A stretch of 64,000 nucleotides of DNA from Leptospiraceae bacterium (lineage in GTDB: Bacteria; Spirochaetota; Leptospiria; Leptospirales; Leptospiraceae), in NCBI GenBank assembly GCA_016708435.1, contig JADJFV010000001.1, positions 124,001 through 188,000 on the forward strand, in the 5' to 3' direction. Positions 45,273-52,045 of this stretch are shown here, in pieces. How positions within the stretch are numbered: the first letter of the stretch is position 1; the number at the start of each line of letters is the position of its first letter. The translations under genes and the position numbers were made by a program. The notes under the pieces are model-generated. The model was given only the letters and a program-made list of their open reading frames with translations, did no database searches and had not been told where the DNA came from.

Positions 45273-45542
45273 ATGAAAAAAATTAGTTTAGTATTGGGTT
45301 TAGTGATCGCGATTACATTTGCGGCTTCTAGTCTTTCAGCAAAATGTTATGGGTTTAGAGATGCAGACATCAAAGTTTGTGTAAACGGTGATGGATTCAA
45401 AGAAAGAAAAAAAGCTAGCGACATTTGTAAAAGCGTTTCTGGAACAGATTGTGGTGGGATTACAGGCAACTCCGGTTCCTGCACAGGACCTAAGTGTTAT
45501 GACGAAAGTGGAAGCAAAAAGAGCAATATCAAAGTAGATTAA
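45273..45542 (+). CDS. Small secreted cysteine-rich protein
   Basis: 89 residues from ATG 45273, which has AAAGGAG 9 bases upstream; an earlier TTG frame overlapping the end of the previous spacer is unlikely. MKKISLVLGLVIAITFAASSLSA is a signal peptide with a standard AxA cleavage site, so it is exported. The mature 66 residues have six cysteines (KCYGF, KVCVNG, DICKSV, TDCGG, SCTGPKCYD), implying disulfides. I do not recognise the family. A 30-base palindrome follows its stop. Confidence 0.72.
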   Translation: MKKISLVLGLVIAITFAASSLSAKCYGFRDADIKVCVNGDGFKERKKASDICKSVSGTDCGGITGNSGSCTGPKCYDESGSKKSNIKVD

Positions 45543-45563
45543 TTTTCATATTTACGCCATGCG

Positions 45564-45593
45564 CGTAGAGACGTAGCGCGCTACGTCTCTACG
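45564..45593. repeat. Perfect 30-base palindrome, GTAGAGACG family
   Basis: Arms CGTAGAGACGTAGCG and CGCTACGTCTCTACG meet without a loop. It lies between the small secreted protein and ilvE, which converge, so it might stop transcription from either side, though no T-run follows. A related palindrome (GTAAAGACGCGATT with its inverse) is lodged inside the methylase gene at 59090-59117. Confidence 0.75.
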
Positions 45594-45611
45594 TGTAACG
45601 ATTGAATAAAA

Positions 45612-46532
45612 TCAATAAACCGAACTGAGCCAACCCGCATACTCATCGTTATTCGCTGTAACTATTTCAAAAAACAAATCCTGAATTTTCTTTGTGATAG
45701 GTCCCATTTTACCGTTGCCTATAACGCGTTTATCAATTTCTTTGACCCAAGCTACTTGCACACCTGTGCCTGAGAAAAATACTTCATCGCAAATATACAA
45801 TTCACTTCGAGTAACGTCCCTCTCTATTACTTCGATTCCTTGTTTGCGCGCTAGTTCAATGACTGACCTTCTTGTAATTCCTTCTAGGATAGAAGAAGTA
45901 AGACTTGGTGTGATTAGTCTTCCATCGCGGATAATGAAGATATTCTCCGCTGAGCCTTCCGAAACAAAGCCACGAGAATCAAGAAAGATTGCCTCGTCAC
46001 ATCCATTTTGCACTGCTTCTGATTTTGCAAGAGCCGAGTTTACATATCCGCCGGAAGCTTTAGACATTGTAGGAATTGTAGTGTCGTCAATTCTTCTCCA
46101 GCTAGAAACCATTGTCTTGAGACCTTTCTTTGTATCTAGATAATCGTTTAGCGGCAAAATATAAATAGCCAAATCCGCCTTCACGTCATGAAAGCGAGGC
46201 GATAGTTGCAATGCCGAAGTATAGATATAAGGACGGAGATAGATATTCTCTTTGTATCCGCATTCTTTCACTAGTTTCAAAATGATTTTTTCAAATTCAA
46301 GCGGATCAATTGTGTATTGAAGTTGAACTAATTTCGCAGAGTTTAACAGACGTTTGACGTGATCTTTTAAACGGAAAATATAGACGTTATCTTTTTTTGC
46401 ATTATAATATCCACGTATTCCACCAAACACTGCAGTTCCGTATTGCAATGCATGGGTTTGAATGCTCACCATTGCTTTTTCGGCAGGAACAATCTTTCCT
46501 TCAAAATAAGATAAATTCTTAAACTTTCCCAT
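45612..46532 (-). CDS. ilvE: Branched-chain amino acid aminotransferase
   Basis: Transfers amino groups between glutamate and the keto acids of valine, leucine and isoleucine, using PLP. 306 residues, normal for the class IV enzymes. Catalytic lysine is probably Lys158 in TMSKASGGYVNSALAKSEA. Conserved blocks are YGTAVFGGIRGY, IFLDSRGFVSEGSAENIF, SILEGITRRSVIELA and DEVFFSGTGVQVAWV. It is a single gene, with a short palindrome (46627-46650) in the spacer upstream. Confidence 0.94.
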   Translation of the reverse strand: MGKFKNLSYFEGKIVPAEKAMVSIQTHALQYGTAVFGGIRGYYNAKKDNVYIFRLKDHVKRLLNSAKLVQLQYTIDPLEFEKIILKLVKECGYKENIYLRPYIYTSALQLSPRFHDVKADLAIYILPLNDYLDTKKGLKTMVSSWRRIDDTTIPTMSKASGGYVNSALAKSEAVQNGCDEAIFLDSRGFVSEGSAENIFIIRDGRLITPSLTSSILEGITRRSVIELARKQGIEVIERDVTRSELYICDEVFFSGTGVQVAWVKEIDKRVIGNGKMGPITKKIQDLFFEIVTANNDEYAGWLSSVY

Positions 46533-46626
46533 AAACCCCTCACATCTGAATATATTTTCAGAATTTTAGAAAAGGGTATTTTAACAAGTAAATTTCAGAT
46601 GGGGTTTTAATCCAAAGAATCTGAAT

Positions 46627-46650
46627 CACTCACCTTACACAAGGTGAGTG
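46627..46650. repeat. Hairpin CACTCACCTT/AAGGTGAGTG
   Basis: Ten-base perfect stem, loop ACAC. It is nearly the same sequence as the hairpin at 35867-35888 and stands 20 bases after the stop of a minus-strand gene. No T-run follows on either strand, so it could be a dispersed palindrome as well as a terminator. Confidence 0.6.
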
Positions 46651-46670
46651 AATAAGATTAAGGAATCCCG

Positions 46671-47774
46671 CTACTTCTCCTCTTCTTTTCTTCTCATCCA
46701 TCTTCTTGAAAGGAAGAATCCAAAGATTCCAACGATGAGTCCACCTAAGACCATCGAATAACTGTTGTTATTCCCTCGATTCAAATAAGCAAGCAAAGGG
46801 CTCTCGTCTTCGTTCGTTAAACTAACCGGCAATCCATAAAGAGTATCTGTTTGTTCAAGCGACAACACAGCGTTATCCGTAGAAGTAATATCAGTATTCG
46901 TAGAATCAGAAACTTTAACTAAAATAAATGTCTTGGCAAAACTATAAAAGTCCTTGGTAAATGGATCCCTAATAATTGCATCTTCTTCTGTAACGGTTGT
47001 TGTCTTGGAAGAATAATTGGAATCTACCCAAGTTGGATACGGAGAAGTTTTATCTCTTTGTAGGTAGAGTTCACATTCATGACTTGGAATATTGTAAGAG
47101 CCGAAGACTGCGACTATCTTGTATTTTGCGCCGTCAGTTTGATTTTTGATTTTAAAATGAAAGCTTTGCAGACTCTTATGATCCCATCCTACAATGGCAA
47201 CTTTTCCATAGCCCTGGTCTTGAAAGATATTATCTTTGATAGTTAAATTAACAGTCTGTCCGTTGTATTGAGAATTACTCTGAATAGGCACTTTAGAAAA
47301 GCTATCAGAAGGATTACAATAATTAGCTACTGAAATGAAAATCTTTTCGGAATACTCTAAACTTGTTTGTTCTTCTTGAAACGAAATTGTATAAACATTA
47401 TTGAATGAAAGTTTGGTTTCGGGAATGAATCGAATATTTGCTTCCTTAGTAATCTCAACGCTCCCTTCCATTTTTGTATTGGTGACAGCATCTGAAAGAG
47501 AGAGATTTGCATTTAGCTGATTGTCTTTTAGCATTTGCAATTTTCTTTCAAAACCAATGTCTAGACTGCCAGAATTTAGCTGAATCTCAATAAATCCTTC
47601 TTTCACGAGTATGTTTGAGTTTGTAGATATTCCCGTGTAAGGTTCATTGGGAGTAATCCCAGTCTTATCAATTTTATTGGCAGAAGAAGTATAAGAACGG
47701 TTAACGTTTGTTTTTTTATCGAAGCAAGTTGAAAAGGAAAAAATGATAATAATTAAAAGTAAAATGTATTTCAC
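46671..47774 (-). CDS. Lipoprotein-like surface protein with C-terminal membrane anchor
   Basis: 367 residues. The N-terminus MKYILLLIIIIFSFSTCFDKK has a lipobox-like FSTC. Residues about 60-150 look like an Ig-like/Big_5 module (GFIEIQLNSGSLDIGF, VEITKEANIRFIPETKLSF, VYTISF). The middle is beta-rich and unassigned. The C-terminus is SYSMVLGGLIVGIFGFFLSR followed by RWMRRKEEEK: a hydrophobic helix and a basic tail, as in sorted or tail-anchored proteins. Having both a lipid anchor and a C-terminal anchor is unusual. I do not recognise the whole protein. Single gene. Confidence 0.7.
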   Translation of the reverse strand: MKYILLLIIIIFSFSTCFDKKTNVNRSYTSSANKIDKTGITPNEPYTGISTNSNILVKEGFIEIQLNSGSLDIGFERKLQMLKDNQLNANLSLSDAVTNTKMEGSVEITKEANIRFIPETKLSFNNVYTISFQEEQTSLEYSEKIFISVANYCNPSDSFSKVPIQSNSQYNGQTVNLTIKDNIFQDQGYGKVAIVGWDHKSLQSFHFKIKNQTDGAKYKIVAVFGSYNIPSHECELYLQRDKTSPYPTWVDSNYSSKTTTVTEEDAIIRDPFTKDFYSFAKTFILVKVSDSTNTDITSTDNAVLSLEQTDTLYGLPVSLTNEDESPLLAYLNRGNNNSYSMVLGGLIVGIFGFFLSRRWMRRKEEEK

Positions 47775-47901
47775 CGACTTTCCCCCCTATATTTAGGAAA
47801 TGCATCCATACAAAGTGGTAGGCACACCCGTCATATCATACGATTATTTTAGTTTAATTATAACAGCCTTCCATAAAAAAGCAAATTAAAAAGGAGGGTT
47901 T

Positions 47902-48631
47902 CTAAATGATTTGTTTTTGCCATAGTCCATAGCGAGGCTCGAAGTCAAAAACAAGGAATTTGCCTTCTTTTAGAGTTGTGCTAGGTTCCCATTTATCAGG
48001 AATCTCAACGGCTTTGTGAAGGCGGTCTAGATAAACTTCTTTGGGGATTTCGTAGGCACCTAAATTCCAAGTGACTTCATTGAGTTGTTGGGTATCAAAT
48101 AGAGTGAACCCATCGCGAAAGAGAGCTTCAAACAAATGAACCAATGCCACTTTTCCTGCATCTGACTCAACGGAAAACATACTTTCACCGGCAAAGAATT
48201 TACCAATTCCAACTCCGTAGGTTCCTCCAACAAGCTCTCCTTTTTGATTCCACGCTTCGACACTGTGAGCATAGCCTCTTTTATGGAGTTCGGTATAGCC
48301 ATTTAAGAAACCTTCTGTTATCCAGGTAATTTCATTTACGCGTTGAGCACATCCTTTCATAACCTCGCGAAATGCTTGGTTGAATGTAACCCGATAGACA
48401 TTCTGACGAATTTTTTGCGAACAGTCTTTGAAATATGCAATCCATCGATTTCGAATATTGCCCGTGGGTGAAGACAATACCATCGAATCGGATTCTGCGA
48501 CCAGGGAAAATTCCATGTGTGTAGGCGTAATACAATCTATCCGTTGAAAAATCTCCACCGATGGCAACTAAGTCATCCATTTTTCGGAGAGGGTCTCCAA
48601 AGAATTTGTGAAAATCTTCCCTTCCACTCAT
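47902..48631 (-). pseudogene. aat: Leucyl/phenylalanyl-tRNA-protein transferase with two frameshifts
   Basis: Reading all three frames restores an Aat protein: MSGREDFHKFFGDPLRKMDD, AIGGDFSTDRLYYAYTHGIFP in frame one; WSQNPIRWYCLHPRAIF and GLHISKTVRKK in frame two; IRQNVYRVTFNQAFREVMKG and TWITEGFLNGYTELHKRGYAHSVEAW to the end in frame three. The first shift is at the GGG (plus strand) 48504-48506 and the second at the T6 run 48411-48416; each fits loss of one base from a homopolymer. Aat attaches Leu or Phe to N-terminal Lys/Arg for N-end-rule turnover. The ATG at 48631 overlaps the upstream CapA-like stop. Either the gene is dead or the assembly has two errors. Confidence 0.9.
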
Positions 48632-49794
48632 GGCAAAGTATTGGCTCCTACTAAGGAATTTTTTTGGAGATGAGAATTTGTATCCTCATAGAATTCAAGC
48701 ATAGCACGATGAGCCATTGGAGTCAACTTCATCTCCTGATCATTCTTTAGATATTTTTCTACAGGTAATACATTATACTGATAGCCTGACTTATCATTGG
48801 AGACATACACAAATACAGGAACATAACCAACGTCCTGAATCGATATTTGAGTCTTTCCTGATTGCATCTTTTTAGTTAATTTAAAATTAAAAATCATTCC
48901 ACCGTTAGTATATCGCTTAATCTGTCCTGAGACAAAATTTCCCAGAGAATAGATGACAAGCCTTTGCTTTCGCTCTCCATATTTATCTTGAATCCAATCC
49001 AGCTCATAGGGTTGCAATACATGGGGATGACCACCTAAAATAATATCCGCCCCTTCTTGAAATGCAAAGTCAACCATCTCTTTCTGGAATTTATCTGGAA
49101 ATCTTGCATATTCTGTGCCAAAATGATATGCGACAATTAGGACATCCGGTTTCTTACTACGTGCGAGTTGAATGTCTTCCCTAATACGGTCTTTGTCTAT
49201 TATATTGACCACCTTATCTTTCGGGATGGCAATTCCATTTGTGCTATAGGAATAACTTAAAAAGGCAAAGTTAATTCCGTTCTTGGTATAAAGTAAAATC
49301 CGATTCTTTTCGAATTCTTCGATGGATTTATAAGTCCCCAAATGACTAATTCCTAAACTATCGAGTGTATCAATTGTGTGATCGATTCCCTTTCGGCCTG
49401 TATCGACAGAGTGATTGTTAGAAGTAGTCAATATATCAAACCCTGCATCTTTGAGTGCATGTGCCAATTCATCAGGAGCGCCAAATTGCGGGTAACCGGC
49501 AAATAACTTGGAATCACCTGGTAAAGTAGTTTCTAAATTTCCAAAGGCAATATCAGCAGAAACTAAATACTCCTTTATGTTCTTAAAAACAGGATGAAAG
49601 TTGTGGCATTTGCATTTTGGATCAAAAGCAGAAGTCAATTGAGTGGAATGAACCATAATATCTCCGACTGCGGAGACCTGAACGGTCTTTTCTTCCGGGG
49701 TAGTCAAGTCTCGAATAAAATGAGTGGAACAATTCGAAAAGAAGAAAAGTAAAAATGGGAATAAGTAATAGAATGTAAGTTTAATTTTAGGCAT
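48628..49794 (-). CDS. CapA-family metallophosphatase-like lipoprotein
   Basis: 388 residues. MPKIKLTFYYLFPFLLFFFS then NCS gives a lipoprotein signal. The CapA/PgsA fold shows SAVGDIMVHSTQL, FGNLETTL, LTTSNNHSVDTGRKG and LGGHPHVLQPYEL, the metal-binding motifs of the calcineurin-like group. CapA proteins take part in poly-gamma-glutamate capsule synthesis in some bacteria, but most homologues lack the synthase genes and here none is near, so the role is open. The stop overlaps the aat start by four bases. Confidence 0.88.
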   Translation of the reverse strand: MPKIKLTFYYLFPFLLFFFSNCSTHFIRDLTTPEEKTVQVSAVGDIMVHSTQLTSAFDPKCKCHNFHPVFKNIKEYLVSADIAFGNLETTLPGDSKLFAGYPQFGAPDELAHALKDAGFDILTTSNNHSVDTGRKGIDHTIDTLDSLGISHLGTYKSIEEFEKNRILLYTKNGINFAFLSYSYSTNGIAIPKDKVVNIIDKDRIREDIQLARSKKPDVLIVAYHFGTEYARFPDKFQKEMVDFAFQEGADIILGGHPHVLQPYELDWIQDKYGERKQRLVIYSLGNFVSGQIKRYTNGGMIFNFKLTKKMQSGKTQISIQDVGYVPVFVYVSNDKSGYQYNVLPVEKYLKNDQEMKLTPMAHRAMLEFYEDTNSHLQKNSLVGANTLP

Positions 49795-49824
49795 ATCAGT
49801 TTTACCTTGTATTGTTCTTTACAA

Positions 49825-50118
49825 TCAAGTTAGAATGCAATTAACTTTCGTTGCCAAGATTGAGATTTTTCGGATACAGGATTGCCACCGAGGCACTGAG
49901 ACACAGAGAGATTTCAAGAGAGTCTTTATCACATAATATTCTTTGCTTATATAATTCGGGTTTGTTGCTATAAAACTACAACATAGGATACCCATTGGCT
50001 CATTGGTTCCTTCAATGTAATGAATAATGACTTGTTCGGAATCGAGAATAATGTCTGTGAAATGGATATTTTTCAAAAATAAAAAAATCTTTGCTTTGAT
50101 ATTTGATAATAAGTTCAT
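49825..50118 (-). CDS. Doubtful ORF with repeat-derived tail
   Basis: 97 residues from ATG 50118, which has AAGGAAA upstream. The first 65 residues (MNLLSNIKAKIFLFLKNIHF and on) could be a real small protein. The C-terminal 25 or so residues are a translation of the dispersed GCCACCGAGG repeat at 49884-49910, the hallmark of a spurious or repeat-extended frame. I do not recognise it. Confidence 0.25.
   Translation of the reverse strand: MNLLSNIKAKIFLFLKNIHFTDIILDSEQVIIHYIEGTNEPMGILCCSFIATNPNYISKEYYVIKTLLKSLCVSVPRWQSCIRKISILATKVNCILT
49884..49910 (+). repeat. Single copy of the GCCACAGAG end repeat
   Basis: GCCACCGAGGCACTGAGACA resembles the ends of the repeat segments at 2709-3067 and 14983-15159. 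Here I find no inverted partner within several hundred bases, so it is a solo end or a decayed element. Confidence 0.55.
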
Positions 50119-50227
50119 CAGTATAATTTCCTTAAATGCTACTTGCATTTGATTTATTTGTCACCCTTTTTCGCTTTTGTTTCCCCTCACCCCAATTTTT
50201 TATAAGTTGCGGTATATGCCTGTAATG

Positions 50228-50250
50228 CCCCTCTCCCAATGGGAGAGGGG
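50228..50250. repeat. Hairpin CCCCTCTCCC/GGGAGAGGGG
   Basis: Ten-base perfect GC-rich stem with a three-base loop, followed by TTTCTC. Its arms resemble those of the element inserted in the methylase gene (CCCTCTCCT with AGGAGAGGG at 57857-57895), so both probably belong to one dispersed palindrome family. Confidence 0.6.
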
Positions 50251-50517
50251 TTTCTCACCATTATGCGCGTTAAGCAAGAATGGATGTAGTTCGGTTAAAA
50301 TAATCTTCGTATGCGGCTAATCTAAAATCAACAGAAATTATTTTTTATCAAATATTTTTTTCGAATAATTACACAGTTCAGCATTTTTGTGGCTCTAATG
50401 CGTAATTAAGGTATATTTGCTTTGAAGCACAATTGTCCTTTCCTTCGACTTCGCTCAGGACAGGCTGGCTCAGGATGACAATGAGGCTAATGCTGTGTAT
50501 ACGCTTTGTATAAGCTG

Positions 50518-50663
50518 CGTATAAGATAACGTTTTATCAAACATAGGGTAGCGATAGGTTCAAAGCTATACTCAATATAGGTTCCCTATGCCCCCTTAAC
50601 CCATATTTGAAGTATTAGGGAACCCATTGCTACCCTATGTTATGTGCATCGTCTTCTTATACG
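50518..50663. repeat. 146-base inverted-repeat element
   Basis: Two 44-base arms (50518-50561 and 50620-50663) align end to end without gaps. They are identical over CGTATAAGA at the outer end and AACATAGGGTAGC near the inner end, and diverged in between. The 58-base centre contains GGTTCCCTA, which can pair with TAGGGAACC of the right arm instead of the left arm, so two alternative folds are possible. No gene lies inside. It may be a MITE relic or a structured RNA. Confidence 0.65.
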
Positions 50664-50851
50664 ATGGTAAAAGGAATCCCCTGACTGGTTACTTGTTGTT
50701 TGATTCTTTCGGAGTATTCCCCTTTGCGAAAGGGGATGGCTTTCAGTGTAAAAATAATTTTACTCCATTGATTCACCATACAACAAGGAAATCAAATAAT
50801 TACTAAAAATAAATATTGCAAAAATAGAAAGGCTATACAAATTAATCCTCT

Positions 50852-51487
50852 ATGCATTTAATCCCTGAAAAATCTGTCAAAAATGAAGAAGCGCATAATA
50901 ACAAGAAAGACTTACCTTCTTATTTAGGAAAAAGGCTATTCCTTGTTAGCCTGCTAGTTGGATTTATTCTTATCGTTGTTGCGTCGCTACAGAACTCAGA
51001 TCAGACTGAGGAAGAGCAATTAGCGGTTTTACAAGCTAAGATAGAAAAGCGAGAAGTGTTGCTGGAATATGAAAAAAAAGCTTACTGCGAATTGCTCTGG
51101 AAAGTTAAAAAAGTTAGATTATGTGCTTGCAAAAAGAATTTTATAAAGGACATTGGAAGTCTCACGGGATACAAAGTCAAGGACTCTGATCTAGACTGGA
51201 GAGATTCAGGAAAGACATTTGAAGAGGCTTTACAGGAAGCATTTAGAAGAACTGGTGTTCCAAGAGATAGATTTATTGCGGAAAAATGGGCTAAAGATTT
51301 AAACGGAAAATCTGGCGTTGTAGAATGGAAAGGAATTGGTGGAGCAGAAGTAAGTATTGACCCGCCACATGAAACAGATGGTCCAGATGTTTTTCATATT
51401 GGATTCAAATCTGCTGATAAAGGAAAAAAGAGAACTAAGGGGCACATTTTTTTAGATTGTGTGCCTTTTTTTAGGAATGTAAGATGA
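50852..51487 (+). CDS. Membrane-anchored putative toxin, polymorphic-toxin-like C-terminus
   Basis: 211 residues: a charged N-terminus, one membrane helix (FLVSLLVGFILIVVASL, about 30-46), a coiled-coil part (EEQLAVLQAKIEKREVLLEY), then a compact C-terminal domain. That domain (about 120-211) has FEEALQEAFRRTGVPRDRF, VVEWKGIGGAEVSID and GPDVFHIGFKSADKGKK, ending GHIFLDCVPF. It resembles short C-terminal toxin domains of the polymorphic-toxin type with conserved His residues, but I cannot name the family with certainty. The four-base overlap with the next gene suggests an immunity partner. No long secretion domain is attached. Confidence 0.6.
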   Translation: MHLIPEKSVKNEEAHNNKKDLPSYLGKRLFLVSLLVGFILIVVASLQNSDQTEEEQLAVLQAKIEKREVLLEYEKKAYCELLWKVKKVRLCACKKNFIKDIGSLTGYKVKDSDLDWRDSGKTFEEALQEAFRRTGVPRDRFIAEKWAKDLNGKSGVVEWKGIGGAEVSIDPPHETDGPDVFHIGFKSADKGKKRTKGHIFLDCVPFFRNVR

Positions 51488-51969
51488 CCAATTTCGTAAA
51501 AGAAAGCATAGATGAAGCATTGCAGGCAACAGGATACAGACTAGAAGAAATGTCTACACTTGAATCTGTTTTCTTTCGTAAGAGAGTCTGGGATACTTTT
51601 ACGGATGGAAAAGAACATTGGTGTCTTTGGGAATCTGCTGCTGCAAATGGTGGGTTTAGTATCCGAGAATCCAATGCATGGGAATGGTTGGATGAATTTT
51701 TGTTACTCGATGAATTTTATCTTTTCTTTGATAAAGATGAAGATCCTACAATCTATATCTTTCCACAAAATCAATGCTTTACTAAATTTCAAAATGAATT
51801 CCCTGGATATACCTTTTATATCACAAACAAAAACCTAGATTTCTTAATCTACCAAAATGACAGTGACTACCTTCGCTGTATCGGCACCGCCGAGCCTTGG
51901 CTTCGTAACAAAGCCAAAGAACTTTCAATCACAGGTTGGGTTGATATGGATGGGAAGAGTTATTTGTAA
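51484..51969 (+). CDS. Putative immunity protein
   Basis: 161 residues, soluble, acidic, with no signal peptide. Blocks WLDEFLLLDEFYLFFDKDED, YTFYITNKNLDFLIYQNDSD and RCIGTAEPWL resemble small SUKH/DUF-type immunity proteins and perhaps DUF6756. Start overlaps the upstream stop by four bases (ATGA), the usual arrangement for toxin then immunity. If the upstream gene is not a toxin, this would be an uncharacterised conserved protein. The PLD-translocase gene follows after about 75 bases. Confidence 0.6.
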   Translation: MTNFVKESIDEALQATGYRLEEMSTLESVFFRKRVWDTFTDGKEHWCLWESAAANGGFSIRESNAWEWLDEFLLLDEFYLFFDKDEDPTIYIFPQNQCFTKFQNEFPGYTFYITNKNLDFLIYQNDSDYLRCIGTAEPWLRNKAKELSITGWVDMDGKSYL

Positions 51970-52045
51970 TTTAGTGAAAAAATAGTTTGTCTTTTACACC
52001 TATCTTGTCAGAATGCTATGGTATTCTAGGTAAAGGTAGATTGGT

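Larger units (their letters stand above)
50149..50851. other. Repeat-rich noncoding spacer
   Basis: 703 bases without a convincing gene, the longest gap in the window. It holds, in order: a CCCCTCTCCC hairpin (50228-50250), a 16-base sequence shared with 26431-26446 (50310-50325), a TTCGCTCAGGACAGG-type repeat near 50450, a 146-base inverted-repeat element (50518-50663) and a TCCCCTTT/AAAGGGGA hairpin (50718-50736). A 40-residue minus-strand frame (50657-50779) ends inside the element and is probably chance. It marks the left edge of the accessory region. Confidence 0.6.

Noticed and set aside
45594..45611. Terminator function for the 45564-45593 palindrome
   Set aside because: No T-run follows on either strand; kept as a repeat only.
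48332..48567. Two separate overlapping genes instead of a broken aat
   Set aside because: Both frames carry complementary parts of one Aat protein, and a third frame supplies the missing middle.
50657..50779. 40-residue minus-strand frame in the large spacer
   Set aside because: It has no ribosome site and ends inside the inverted-repeat element; part of it is the TCCCCTTT hairpin.
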